The translations under genes were made by a program, and so were the position numbers. Below the pieces are notes generated by a model that did no database searches, was not told the DNA's origin, and saw only the letters and a program-made list of their open reading frames with translations. Of a DNA stretch of 7,635 bases, positions 1 through 5,340 are shown in pieces. Position 1 is the first letter of the stretch, and the number at the start of each line of letters is the position of its first letter. This stretch comes from Candidatus Magasanikbacteria bacterium CG_4_10_14_0_8_um_filter_42_12 (lineage in GTDB: Bacteria; Patescibacteriota; Patescibacteriia; Magasanikbacterales; UBA922), in contig PFLZ01000072.1 in the NCBI GenBank assembly GCA_002784795.1, positions 1-7,635 of the forward strand. The letters run 5' to 3'.

Positions 1-996
1 AAGATTGAGTTGATTGTTGTGGTGAACCCACATCCAAAAGAAGGATCATTTACGCACTATATAGAAGATACCGTAATGCCACTCTCTGAAAAGGAATTGC
101 CACGCGTGACAGTGTTATCCCAAACGGAAAATCTTGGATTTGCGGGAGGAAATAATGTGGGAACTGAATGGGCCTTGGCACACGACTGTGGATACGTGTT
201 TTATCACAACAATGATGGATTTATGGCATCCAATTCGCTTGAACCCATTGTTGATGCTATGGAAGCAGACAAAACTATTGGTGCGGCACAGTCACTCATG
301 TTGCTTCATCCTGAGACTGACCTTGTGAATAGTGCCGGCAATGTGTATCAGTATCTTGGTTTTGGATATACCGACGAATACCGCACACCTATCAAGGAAC
401 TTGATTTACCACCTATAAAAGATGTGAATTATGCCAGTGGTGCGGCACTCATGGTTCGAGCCGATTTGATACAGAAATATGGGATGTGGGATCATGATTT
501 TTTTCTCTATCACGAAGATCTTGAATGGTCATTGCGTTTGCGTTCTGTAGGATATCGTATCGTCTTGATTCGAGATTCTGTGTTTTATCATAAATATCAA
601 TTTAGCAGAAGCATTCAAAAATTTTATTGGATGGAAAGAAATCGTATTGGCGTCATGCTGATGTATTACAAGATTCCAACGTTCATTGTGTTGTTTCCTA
701 TGCTTGTTGCCATGGAGCTTGGGTTATGGGCCTTTGCGTTTCTTGGTGGATGGATAGGTGAACACAAAAAAGTATATGCGTATTGGATGAAAAAAGAACA
801 TTGGAAATTGTGGCTTGCAAAACGAAAAAAAATTCAACACATGAGAACAGTATCAGATCGTGTGTTATTGAAAAATGCTGTGTCTGGTATTCATTTTCAG
901 GACGCATCAGTTGATAAACCTATTGTGAATTACATCGGAAATCCTGTACTGGCTGTGTATTATTGGATAGTTGTCAAAGTACTTATTTGGTGGTAG
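1..996 (+). CDS. GT2 family glycosyltransferase, 5' end cut by window
   Basis: This is a family 2 glycosyltransferase (GT-A fold, rhamnosyltransferase/WbbL-like) that would add a sugar from a nucleotide donor to a surface glycan at the cytoplasmic membrane face. The frame is open to base 1 (KIE before the first possible start at 10), and the first visible residues already match the second strand of the fold, so the first 40 or so residues probably lie upstream. Visible family motifs are ENLGFAGGNNVG, HNNDG at the place of the DxD-like metal site, NYASGAALMVR, and the acceptor/catalytic block HDFFLYHEDLEWSLRLRSVGYR followed by FYHKYQFSRS and WMERNR. A hydrophobic segment follows (about residues 224-250 of the visible protein) and a second one closes the C terminus. 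The usual VVDNxS motif reads VVVNPHPKEGS. The next gene makes an activated sugar, which fits a shared pathway. The family is certain; donor and acceptor are unknown. Confidence 0.9.
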   Translation, partial: KIELIVVVNPHPKEGSFTHYIEDTVMPLSEKELPRVTVLSQTENLGFAGGNNVGTEWALAHDCGYVFYHNNDGFMASNSLEPIVDAMEADKTIGAAQSLMLLHPETDLVNSAGNVYQYLGFGYTDEYRTPIKELDLPPIKDVNYASGAALMVRADLIQKYGMWDHDFFLYHEDLEWSLRLRSVGYRIVLIRDSVFYHKYQFSRSIQKFYWMERNRIGVMLMYYKIPTFIVLFPMLVAMELGLWAFAFLGGWIGEHKKVYAYWMKKEHWKLWLAKRKKIQHMRTVSDRVLLKNAVSGIHFQDASVDKPIVNYIGNPVLAVYYWIVVKVLIWW

Positions 997-1009
997 TGTG
1001 TGAACATAT

Positions 1010-2098
1010 ATGAGAATTAAAAAAGCAATTTTGACTGGTGGTGGGCGTGCAACACGCTTGCATCCGATTACTACGACAATCAATAAGCATCTTCTCCCGC
1101 TTGCAAACAAGCCGATGATTTTTCATGCTATTGAAAAAGCAGTAGAAGCAGGTGTTACGGATATTTTTGTTAATATTAATCCTGGAGAAACCGAACTGCA
1201 AAAGGCTATTGGTGATGGAGGACACTGGGGAATCAATGTTGTCTTTTTTGAACAAACAGGTGGACCACAGGGAATCGCGCATGTGGTAAACGAGGCAAAG
1301 AAATTTATAGGTGATGATCCCTTTTTGTTTTACCTCTCAGACAATGTCCTCTTGGGCGATCTGAAAGAGATGTTTGATGAGTTTGAGACGACGGGCGTTG
1401 ATTGCATGTTGGCGTTATCTGAGGTGCCTGATTCGCGCTCTTTTGGTGTGCCGGTCTTTGGAGAAAACAATATACTGACAGATGTGCTTGAAAAGCCGCA
1501 AGATCCGCCAAACAATTTTGCGGTGACAGGGATTTATATGTATGGACCAAAGATATTTTTTGATGCATTTGAAAAGATAGAGAAGAGTGCGCGTGGTGAA
1601 TACGAAATTTCGAGTATCCATTCTCAATTTTTGAAGGATGGAAAGAACGTAGGCTATAAAGAAATTACTGGGTGGTGGAAAGATACGGGAAAGCCGGAAG
1701 ACCTTCTGATTGCCAATAGACTGCTTTTGGAACAGTTGGAAATTGAAAAAGTGCCTTCTGGCGTAACTATTGATCCTACGGCTGTCATTGACGGCGAGGT
1801 TCATATTGGTATTGGTGCACGTATTGACAAAGGGGTGCGTATCAAAGGACCCGTATTGATTGGAGAGAATTGTGTCATAGAAGATGCAGAGATAGGGCCA
1901 AATGTTACTCTTAGTCAAGGTTGTTCTGTAAAGGGAGCAAGTATTAAGGATTCTATTATTTTAGAAAATACAGAAATTCATGCACCGATGCGTATTCGTG
2001 ATAGTATTATTGGAAAAAATGTTCGACTGATCAAACAAGAGGGTGGACCAGAAGGACATCAGATGATTGTTGGTGATAAAACTGTGATAGAAATGTAG
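1010..2098 (+). CDS. Long-type glucose-1-phosphate thymidylyltransferase (RmlA-like sugar nucleotidyltransferase)
   Basis: It transfers a nucleotide from an NTP (dTTP in the named family) to a sugar 1-phosphate, giving the activated sugar used by glycosyltransferases. The 362 residues match the long RmlA type (about 350-360). The N-terminal nucleotidyltransferase domain has the nucleotide loop GGRATRLHP (11-19), K35-P36, GGPQGIAH (84-91), metal-binding D111 in YLSDN, EKP (161-163), TGIYMY (173-178) and a second metal Asp, D225, in WWKDTG. From about residue 255 on there are hexapeptide-type turns of a left-handed beta helix (repeated I/V-G-x-x-x-I/V units), the hallmark of the long form. The loop has Ala at position 14 where Gly is common, and SDN replaces GDN; both are conservative. 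The gene starts 13 nt after the glycosyltransferase without a clear Shine-Dalgarno site and is probably cotranscribed with it. The sugar cannot be read from sequence. Confidence 0.9.
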   Translation: MRIKKAILTGGGRATRLHPITTTINKHLLPLANKPMIFHAIEKAVEAGVTDIFVNINPGETELQKAIGDGGHWGINVVFFEQTGGPQGIAHVVNEAKKFIGDDPFLFYLSDNVLLGDLKEMFDEFETTGVDCMLALSEVPDSRSFGVPVFGENNILTDVLEKPQDPPNNFAVTGIYMYGPKIFFDAFEKIEKSARGEYEISSIHSQFLKDGKNVGYKEITGWWKDTGKPEDLLIANRLLLEQLEIEKVPSGVTIDPTAVIDGEVHIGIGARIDKGVRIKGPVLIGENCVIEDAEIGPNVTLSQGCSVKGASIKDSIILENTEIHAPMRIRDSIIGKNVRLIKQEGGPEGHQMIVGDKTVIEM

Positions 2099-2140
2099 TG
2101 GGGGCGATTGGTTAATTGGGAAATTTGGTAATTTGAGTAT

Positions 2141-2175
2141 AAAAAAACGTTCGATATATTTCGAACGTTTTTTTT
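2141..2175. terminator. Bidirectional intrinsic terminator
   Basis: A perfect 14-bp inverted repeat (arms 2141-2154 and 2161-2174) has core ACGTTCGA/TCGAACGT, loop TATATT, and A-run and T-run flanks, so each strand ends in a U tract after the hairpin. It lies 42 nt after the plus-strand nucleotidyltransferase and 16 nt beyond the stop of the convergent minus-strand PLP enzyme, exactly where a shared terminator is expected. Confidence 0.9.
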
Positions 2176-2190
2176 AGTTATTTGATCTCT

Positions 2191-3081
2191 CTACTGTCCA
2201 GTAATCACACACGCAACTGCACCTTCAAATTTGGTTTTGAATTCGAGAGACTTCTTTAATCCCGCAACAGCAAGTGCGCTGTTTGGTGAAATAGCAATAC
2301 CCGTTGTTTCTTTGACAAGTTTTTTTGCTGATTCAATTTCTTCATCGTTCACAATCCATCCTGCGCCATGTGTTTGGTTGACTGTATCAACAACAGCTTG
2401 TTTTCTGTGTGCGATGTTGTCGACGATTGCGCCTGCAACTGAGCTCTCTGTACTATTTCCATCTGCGCCCAGTGCGGTCGCGATAGGGTGACATGCTGTT
2501 GTCTGGACAATGTGTACTTGTGTTGTTGGTTGCTCTTTTGCAAATACTTCCGCAATAGCCTGTGCTGTTGTTCCTGATGATGTTGGAATGAACACTGCTC
2601 TTAGATCTGGAATTTTCATCAGCTCGTATGCAAGTTCGTGGTATCCTTCGAGTGCAAGATCATCTGTTGATTGCCGAAGTGATGTCGCTGTGCCATCTTT
2701 ATCTAGTTTGAATGCTTCTTGCTTTGGGCGTTCAACTTGTTCAATTGAAATTTTAGAATTCAGATTGTTGATTTCAGAATGTAGTTTTTCGAGTTTTTTT
2801 TTATCAATGTTCTGGCCTACATAAACACGAAGTGTAATCTGTTTATCTGGATTATTTTGATTCTGCTTTACGGCCATGCGGATGGCAGCGAGGGCCGCAT
2901 TTCCAGAACTGGAAATAACAAAATCACGGACGTTGTCTCGTTTGATATATGTTTTCATCATGTATGGGATAGAACGTCCTTTATGTGATCCGTATGGATG
3001 TTCATCTTCTCGTTTCAAAAAAACGCTCGGTGTACCGAGTTCTTTTGCAAGTGATGGATATGACTGTTGGGGAGTTTTCAT
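2191..3081 (-). CDS. Threonine-synthase-like PLP-dependent enzyme, short form
   Basis: This is a fold type II PLP enzyme of the threonine synthase/tryptophan synthase-beta superfamily. The candidate Schiff-base lysine is K34 in GSHKGRS (threonine synthases: SFKDR). The substrate loop is SSSGNAALA (57-65). The phosphate-binding loop appears as PTSSGTTAQAI (166-176), poorer in Gly than the usual GxGGx. The C-terminal block SPNSALAVAGL (265-275) and the ending VITGQ match the family end (TGN/TGH). At 296 residues it lacks the N-terminal domain of classical threonine synthase and is a minimal catalytic core. A middle stretch (about 74-135) is Lys/Asn/Gln-rich. The ATG at 3081 follows a weak GAAAG site. 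The reaction may be threonine synthesis, a dehydratase/ammonia-lyase step or another beta/gamma replacement; the neighbours do not decide it. Confidence 0.8.
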   Translation of the reverse strand: MKTPQQSYPSLAKELGTPSVFLKREDEHPYGSHKGRSIPYMMKTYIKRDNVRDFVISSSGNAALAAIRMAVKQNQNNPDKQITLRVYVGQNIDKKKLEKLHSEINNLNSKISIEQVERPKQEAFKLDKDGTATSLRQSTDDLALEGYHELAYELMKIPDLRAVFIPTSSGTTAQAIAEVFAKEQPTTQVHIVQTTACHPIATALGADGNSTESSVAGAIVDNIAHRKQAVVDTVNQTHGAGWIVNDEEIESAKKLVKETTGIAISPNSALAVAGLKKSLEFKTKFEGAVACVITGQ

Positions 3082-3100
3082 AGCTTTCGGATAACGGATA

Positions 3101-3120
3101 CCTGCCTGCCGGCAGGCAGG
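3101..3120. repeat. Perfect 20-bp GC palindrome
   Basis: The sequence reads CCTGCCTGCC then its exact reverse complement, with no loop, and the symmetry stops at both ends (A at 3100 and A at 3121). It lies between divergent genes, 20 nt upstream of the PLP enzyme start, so it would fall in that gene's 5' untranslated region or promoter. It is GC-rich in an AT-rich spacer. It resembles short palindromes scattered in many Patescibacteria genomes; that comparison is from memory. Confidence 0.85.
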
Positions 3121-3148
3121 ATGCTGATTTACGGATTATGACAAAGAC

Positions 3149-3177
3149 TTGTTTTTTGTTGTTATCTCTGATATCCT
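3149..3177 (+). promoter_or_regulatory. Possible promoter of the LysW-like gene
   Basis: TTGTTT (3149-3154), a 17-nt spacer and TATCCT (3172-3177) give a weak sigma70-type match. Transcription would start near 3184, about 25 nt before the ATG at 3209. TATCAT at 3177-3182 is an alternative -10. No Shine-Dalgarno site precedes the ATG. Confidence 0.3.
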
Positions 3178-3208
3178 ATCATTCATCCTATTATTAACGC
3201 AACTATGT

Positions 3209-3373
3209 ATGAAACTCACGTGTAATGAATGCAAAAATGAGGTTGGCCTCACGCTTCACAGTGATCTCGCTGTTGGTGATATGGTAGAATGTCAGATGTG
3301 TGGTATCACTCTTGAAATCATGACCATTGATGAAGATACTGTCAAAGCTGAAATTGCTGAGGAAGGAAAGTAA
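3209..3373 (+). CDS. LysW-like zinc-ribbon protein
   Basis: A 54-residue acidic protein with two CxxC knuckles, CNEC (5-8) and CQMC (28-31), in a zinc ribbon. The pattern CxxC-(x)19-CxxC with VGDMVEC before the second knuckle and TLEI after it matches LysW/ArgW, the amino-group carrier proteins of lysine and arginine synthesis, and T. thermophilus LysW is of the same length. In LysW the C-terminal EDWGE ends in the Glu that carries the substrate; here the end is EIAEEGK, with no EDWGE and no terminal Glu. A carrier role is therefore doubtful, and a stand-alone zinc ribbon is as likely. The ATG at 3209 is chosen over the longer TTG at 3149 because family proteins begin just before the first CxxC and the extra 20 residues are hydrophobic and overlap the likely promoter. 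It is divergent from the PLP gene and convergent with the Mur ligase, 9 nt away. Confidence 0.8.
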   Translation: MKLTCNECKNEVGLTLHSDLAVGDMVECQMCGITLEIMTIDEDTVKAEIAEEGK

Positions 3374-3382
3374 GCTTATTGC

Positions 3383-4837
3383 TTATTCACTTAGTCTGCT
3401 TACGAGCTGTCCAATCATTCCACGAAATCCATGACTTCCAAGGAAGGCGATAACATCGCCTTTTTTTGTTTCTTTCAAAAGATACTCAACAAGTTTTTCA
3501 TCGTCTGGCATGAAGAGCACATTGCTATGTGTTTTCCCGATCGTGTCAGCAAGTTCTTTGCCATAGATTGGTTTGTCGGGATCTGCTTCATGTACTTTTA
3601 CTCGTGAGAGTCTCGGAATAATTACTTCGTCTGCGCTGACGAATGCATTGTCGTAGCCGGGGAGGGACGCTGGTTTTCTGTTTCCAGTGTTTGGTTCAAA
3701 GACTACGAACAGTTTTCCATCGTACAGTTTTCGGACACTCTCTAATACTTTTTCTGCCTTGGTAGGGGAATGTGCAATGTCATCAAAGACAGTGATATCA
3801 CCATCAAATCTTTTTTCCAGTCTGCGTTTTATATTTTTGTATGTTGAAAGATGTTTGATGATATCTTCTGGTTTCATGCCGAGCTGGTGTGCCATGACAA
3901 AACATCCTGTCATGTTGTCGGCCATGTAGTCTCCGAGGCTTGATGTTGAAATGTTGTAAGTGTTCGAATTGTTGTAAATGGTGAATGTTGTGCCGTGTTT
4001 TGTGGTTTCAACATTGCCGTAGCGATAATCATTACCCTCGTTTTTCCCATACGTAATGACTGTACAATCTTTCAATCTTTTTTCGCGAAGCGAAAAGTAA
4101 TCTTCAATCTTTCCCACATTTTCAGAAGCAATCAAACATCCACCGTCAGGTAGTCCGCTGACAAGTTTTACAAATGCGTGTTTATAATCTTCTTCTGTCG
4201 GATACACATCTGCGTGATCCCAGACAACGGATGTGAGAAGGAGATGTGTAGGGGAGTAATGGAAGAACTTTGCTCCATTGTCCCAGCGCGCACTTTTGTA
4301 TTCATCGCCTTCGAGCACAGAGTAGTCGCTATCGCCAATAGCTGCGGCAGGGATATCATTGATACTGACGCCACCAAACATGTAGCTTGGGTCAAAACCA
4401 GCTTCGATCATGACCCATGCGAGGATAGATGCGCTGGTAGATTTTCCGTATGTGCCTGCGCAGACAATAGAATTTTTTTGGACAAAATCTTTTGCAATGG
4501 CCTCTGGGTAAGAGAGATATTCGATCTTGTGTTCCTGTACATATTGCCATTCAGGATTTTCTGATCCTGCAACATTGCCAACAATCACAACATCTGGATC
4601 ACCGTTTGCGGTCCGGCCTTCGCCAAGGCTACTGCCGGCAAGCATCTTTTCCACATGCCAACCTGGGTAAAACTCAATACCAGCTTCTGCAAGATTTGTC
4701 GAAACTGGAGGATAAAAGCCTTTGTCAGAGCCTGTGACTTTGTAACCCTTTTTGTGATAGGCGATTGCGAGGGCGCTCATGGCTACGCCGCAGATGCCGA
4801 TGAAGTGGATGTGTTTTTGCTTTTGATGTTTTTTCAT
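3383..4837 (-). CDS. mpl: Mpl-type Mur ligase (UDP-MurNAc:peptide ligase)
   Basis: A cytoplasmic ATP-dependent ligase of 484 residues with all three Mur domains. Mpl joins the tripeptide L-Ala-D-Glu-mDAP, recovered from old peptidoglycan, to UDP-MurNAc; MurC joins only L-Ala. Mpl-specific features are GSDKGFYPPVST (36-47), VIVGNVAGSENP (85-95), and the EGDEY...KFFHYSP (176-196) and WDHADVYPTEEDY block (206-218). The N terminus has the Rossmann motif HFIGICGVAMSALA (11-24). The P-loop is GTYGKST (128-134, K132), where Mpl and MurC usually have GTHGKTT. RRLEKRFDGDITVFDDIAHSPT (338-359) matches the domain 2/3 junction, with HS for the usual HH. Residues 66-79 are an extra stretch encoded by a hairpin (4613-4638). 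It is the last gene of the minus-strand group headed by mraY. No clear Shine-Dalgarno site. MurC activity is the main alternative. Confidence 0.85.
   Translation of the reverse strand: MKKHQKQKHIHFIGICGVAMSALAIAYHKKGYKVTGSDKGFYPPVSTNLAEAGIEFYPGWHVEKMLAGSSLGEGRTANGDPDVVIVGNVAGSENPEWQYVQEHKIEYLSYPEAIAKDFVQKNSIVCAGTYGKSTSASILAWVMIEAGFDPSYMFGGVSINDIPAAAIGDSDYSVLEGDEYKSARWDNGAKFFHYSPTHLLLTSVVWDHADVYPTEEDYKHAFVKLVSGLPDGGCLIASENVGKIEDYFSLREKRLKDCTVITYGKNEGNDYRYGNVETTKHGTTFTIYNNSNTYNISTSSLGDYMADNMTGCFVMAHQLGMKPEDIIKHLSTYKNIKRRLEKRFDGDITVFDDIAHSPTKAEKVLESVRKLYDGKLFVVFEPNTGNRKPASLPGYDNAFVSADEVIIPRLSRVKVHEADPDKPIYGKELADTIGKTHSNVLFMPDDEKLVEYLLKETKKGDVIAFLGSHGFRGMIGQLVSRLSE
4613..4638. repeat. Hairpin repeat inside the Mur ligase gene
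   Basis: A two-tier palindrome: an inner stem GCCTT (4616-4620) with AAGGC (4625-4629) and loop CGCC, closed by an outer pairing of CCGG(C) at 4613-4617 with GCCGG at 4634-4638 across a TACT bulge. It encodes the Gly/Ser/Arg-rich stretch around residues 67-75 of the Mur ligase (GSSLGEGR), which has no counterpart in E. coli Mpl as I recall it. It looks like a short palindromic element carried in frame. Confidence 0.6.
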
Positions 4838-4870
4838 TTTTGAAAGTTTATTTTTTCAAGAAAGGTTTTC

Positions 4871-4900
4871 CAGCAAATACAGCAGAGGCAGCAGATTCAG
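4871..4900. repeat. Left arm of 30-nt inverted repeat flanking the four-helix-bundle gene
   Basis: The arm starts CAGCAAATACAGCAG and ends GCAGATTCAG. It pairs with 5290-5319 at 28 of 30 positions (the two mismatches are adjacent, at 4887-4888 against 5302-5303). It begins 5 nt after the stop codon of the four-helix-bundle gene. Internally it is a 9-nt periodic run of CAGCA-headed units (CAGCAAATA, CAGCAGAGG, CAGCAGATT, then CAGCATCCT running past the arm). Confidence 0.9.
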
Positions 4901-4905
4901 CATCC

Positions 4906-5274
4906 TTACAAGAAATCTCGTTGGCTTTTTACCCAGCCGTAGAGTGTCTTTGATGCTTCCTTAACTTTATCTGCGATAAAGGTGTACCGTTCTTTGGATA
5001 TATACTGCAAATCTCTCGCAAGTATCAAGTGATTTTTCAATTCTTCAAGAGATGCTTCAGCAATGTTATAAAATTTTATGCTATCTTTCAAATCTTTTCT
5101 CTTAAAGCCCTCTACAATGTTTGCGCCGACTGATGCGGCAGCTCGTCTTGTCTGACTCTTTATACCATACAATTCTTCTTTTGGATAATCTTGCGTTATT
5201 TTATAGATGTACAATGTTAATTCATGAGATTTCCGCCACGCTTTTATCTCCGTAAACGATGCTATATTTGACAT
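4906..5274 (-). CDS. Four-helix bundle protein (23S rRNA-IVS / S23 family)
   Basis: A 122-residue, all-helical protein of the family named four helix bundle protein (TIGR02436), first met as ORFs in intervening sequences of 23S rRNA genes and related to the Avd protein of diversity-generating retroelements. Typical features are the N-terminal FTEIKAWRKSHEL (7-19), the signature RRAAASVGANIVEGF (43-57) and FYNIAEASLEELKNHL (68-83), with a Lys/Arg-rich surface expected of a nucleic-acid-binding bundle. The molecular role of free-standing members is unknown. The ATG at 5274 is preferred over an upstream TTG at 5289 because the family begins just before the IxxFxxIxxW motif. No rRNA and no reverse transcriptase are near. 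It sits within the minus-strand mraY group, between the arms of a 30-nt inverted repeat, as if inserted there. Confidence 0.9.
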   Translation of the reverse strand: MSNIASFTEIKAWRKSHELTLYIYKITQDYPKEELYGIKSQTRRAAASVGANIVEGFKRKDLKDSIKFYNIAEASLEELKNHLILARDLQYISKERYTFIADKVKEASKTLYGWVKSQRDFL

Positions 5275-5289
5275 AGTTTCTAGAGCCAA

Positions 5290-5319
5290 CTGAATCTGCT
5301 GTGTCTGCTGTATTTGCTG
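5290..5319. repeat. Right arm of 30-nt inverted repeat flanking the four-helix-bundle gene
   Basis: Starts CTGAATCTGCTG and ends TATTTGCTG. It is the reverse complement of 4871-4900 except at 5302-5303. It lies 15 nt upstream of the ATG at 5274, so a transcript coming from mraY would carry both arms and could fold with the whole gene in the loop. Confidence 0.9.
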
Positions 5320-5340
5320 AATAGATGTCTTAGATAAGTA

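Larger units (their letters stand above)
4871..5319. mobile_element. Possible 449-bp cassette: inverted repeats around a four-helix-bundle gene
   Basis: Two 30-nt arms in inverted orientation enclose exactly one gene, with 5 nt between the stop and one arm and 15 nt between the start and the other. Removing the whole unit would leave the GNAT stop and the Mur ligase start 54 nt apart, close to the neighbouring spacings. No target-site duplication is visible at the ends and no transposase is encoded, so any movement would need outside help. The IVS elements that carry homologous proteins inside 23S rRNA genes are also hairpin-ended, which makes the architecture suggestive. The mobile label is inference; the repeat itself is seen. 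Confidence 0.4.

Noticed and set aside
2231..2824. Plus-strand open frames opposite the PLP enzyme
   Set aside because: Cys/Ser-rich, without family features, and fully explained by the minus-strand gene.
3149..3208. N-terminal extension of the LysW-like protein from TTG at 3149
   Set aside because: The extra 20 residues are hydrophobic, are not found in the family, and overlap promoter-like sequence.
3371..3387. TAAGC-TTATT-GCTTA as a terminator between the convergent LysW-like and Mur ligase genes
   Set aside because: Only a 5-bp, AT-rich stem with no U tract on either strand.
4871..4909. 9-nt CAGCA units as a CRISPR or minisatellite array
   Set aside because: Too short, too few units, no spacers, and the whole arm is explained by an inverted repeat with 5290-5319.
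4906..5274. Four-helix-bundle gene as part of a 23S rRNA intervening sequence or a diversity-generating retroelement (Avd)
   Set aside because: No rRNA sequence flanks it, and no reverse transcriptase or template/variable repeats are visible in the window.
5275..5289. TTG start at 5289 for the four-helix-bundle protein
   Set aside because: Family proteins begin at the ATG position 5274, and the longer form adds only five residues with a weaker start codon.
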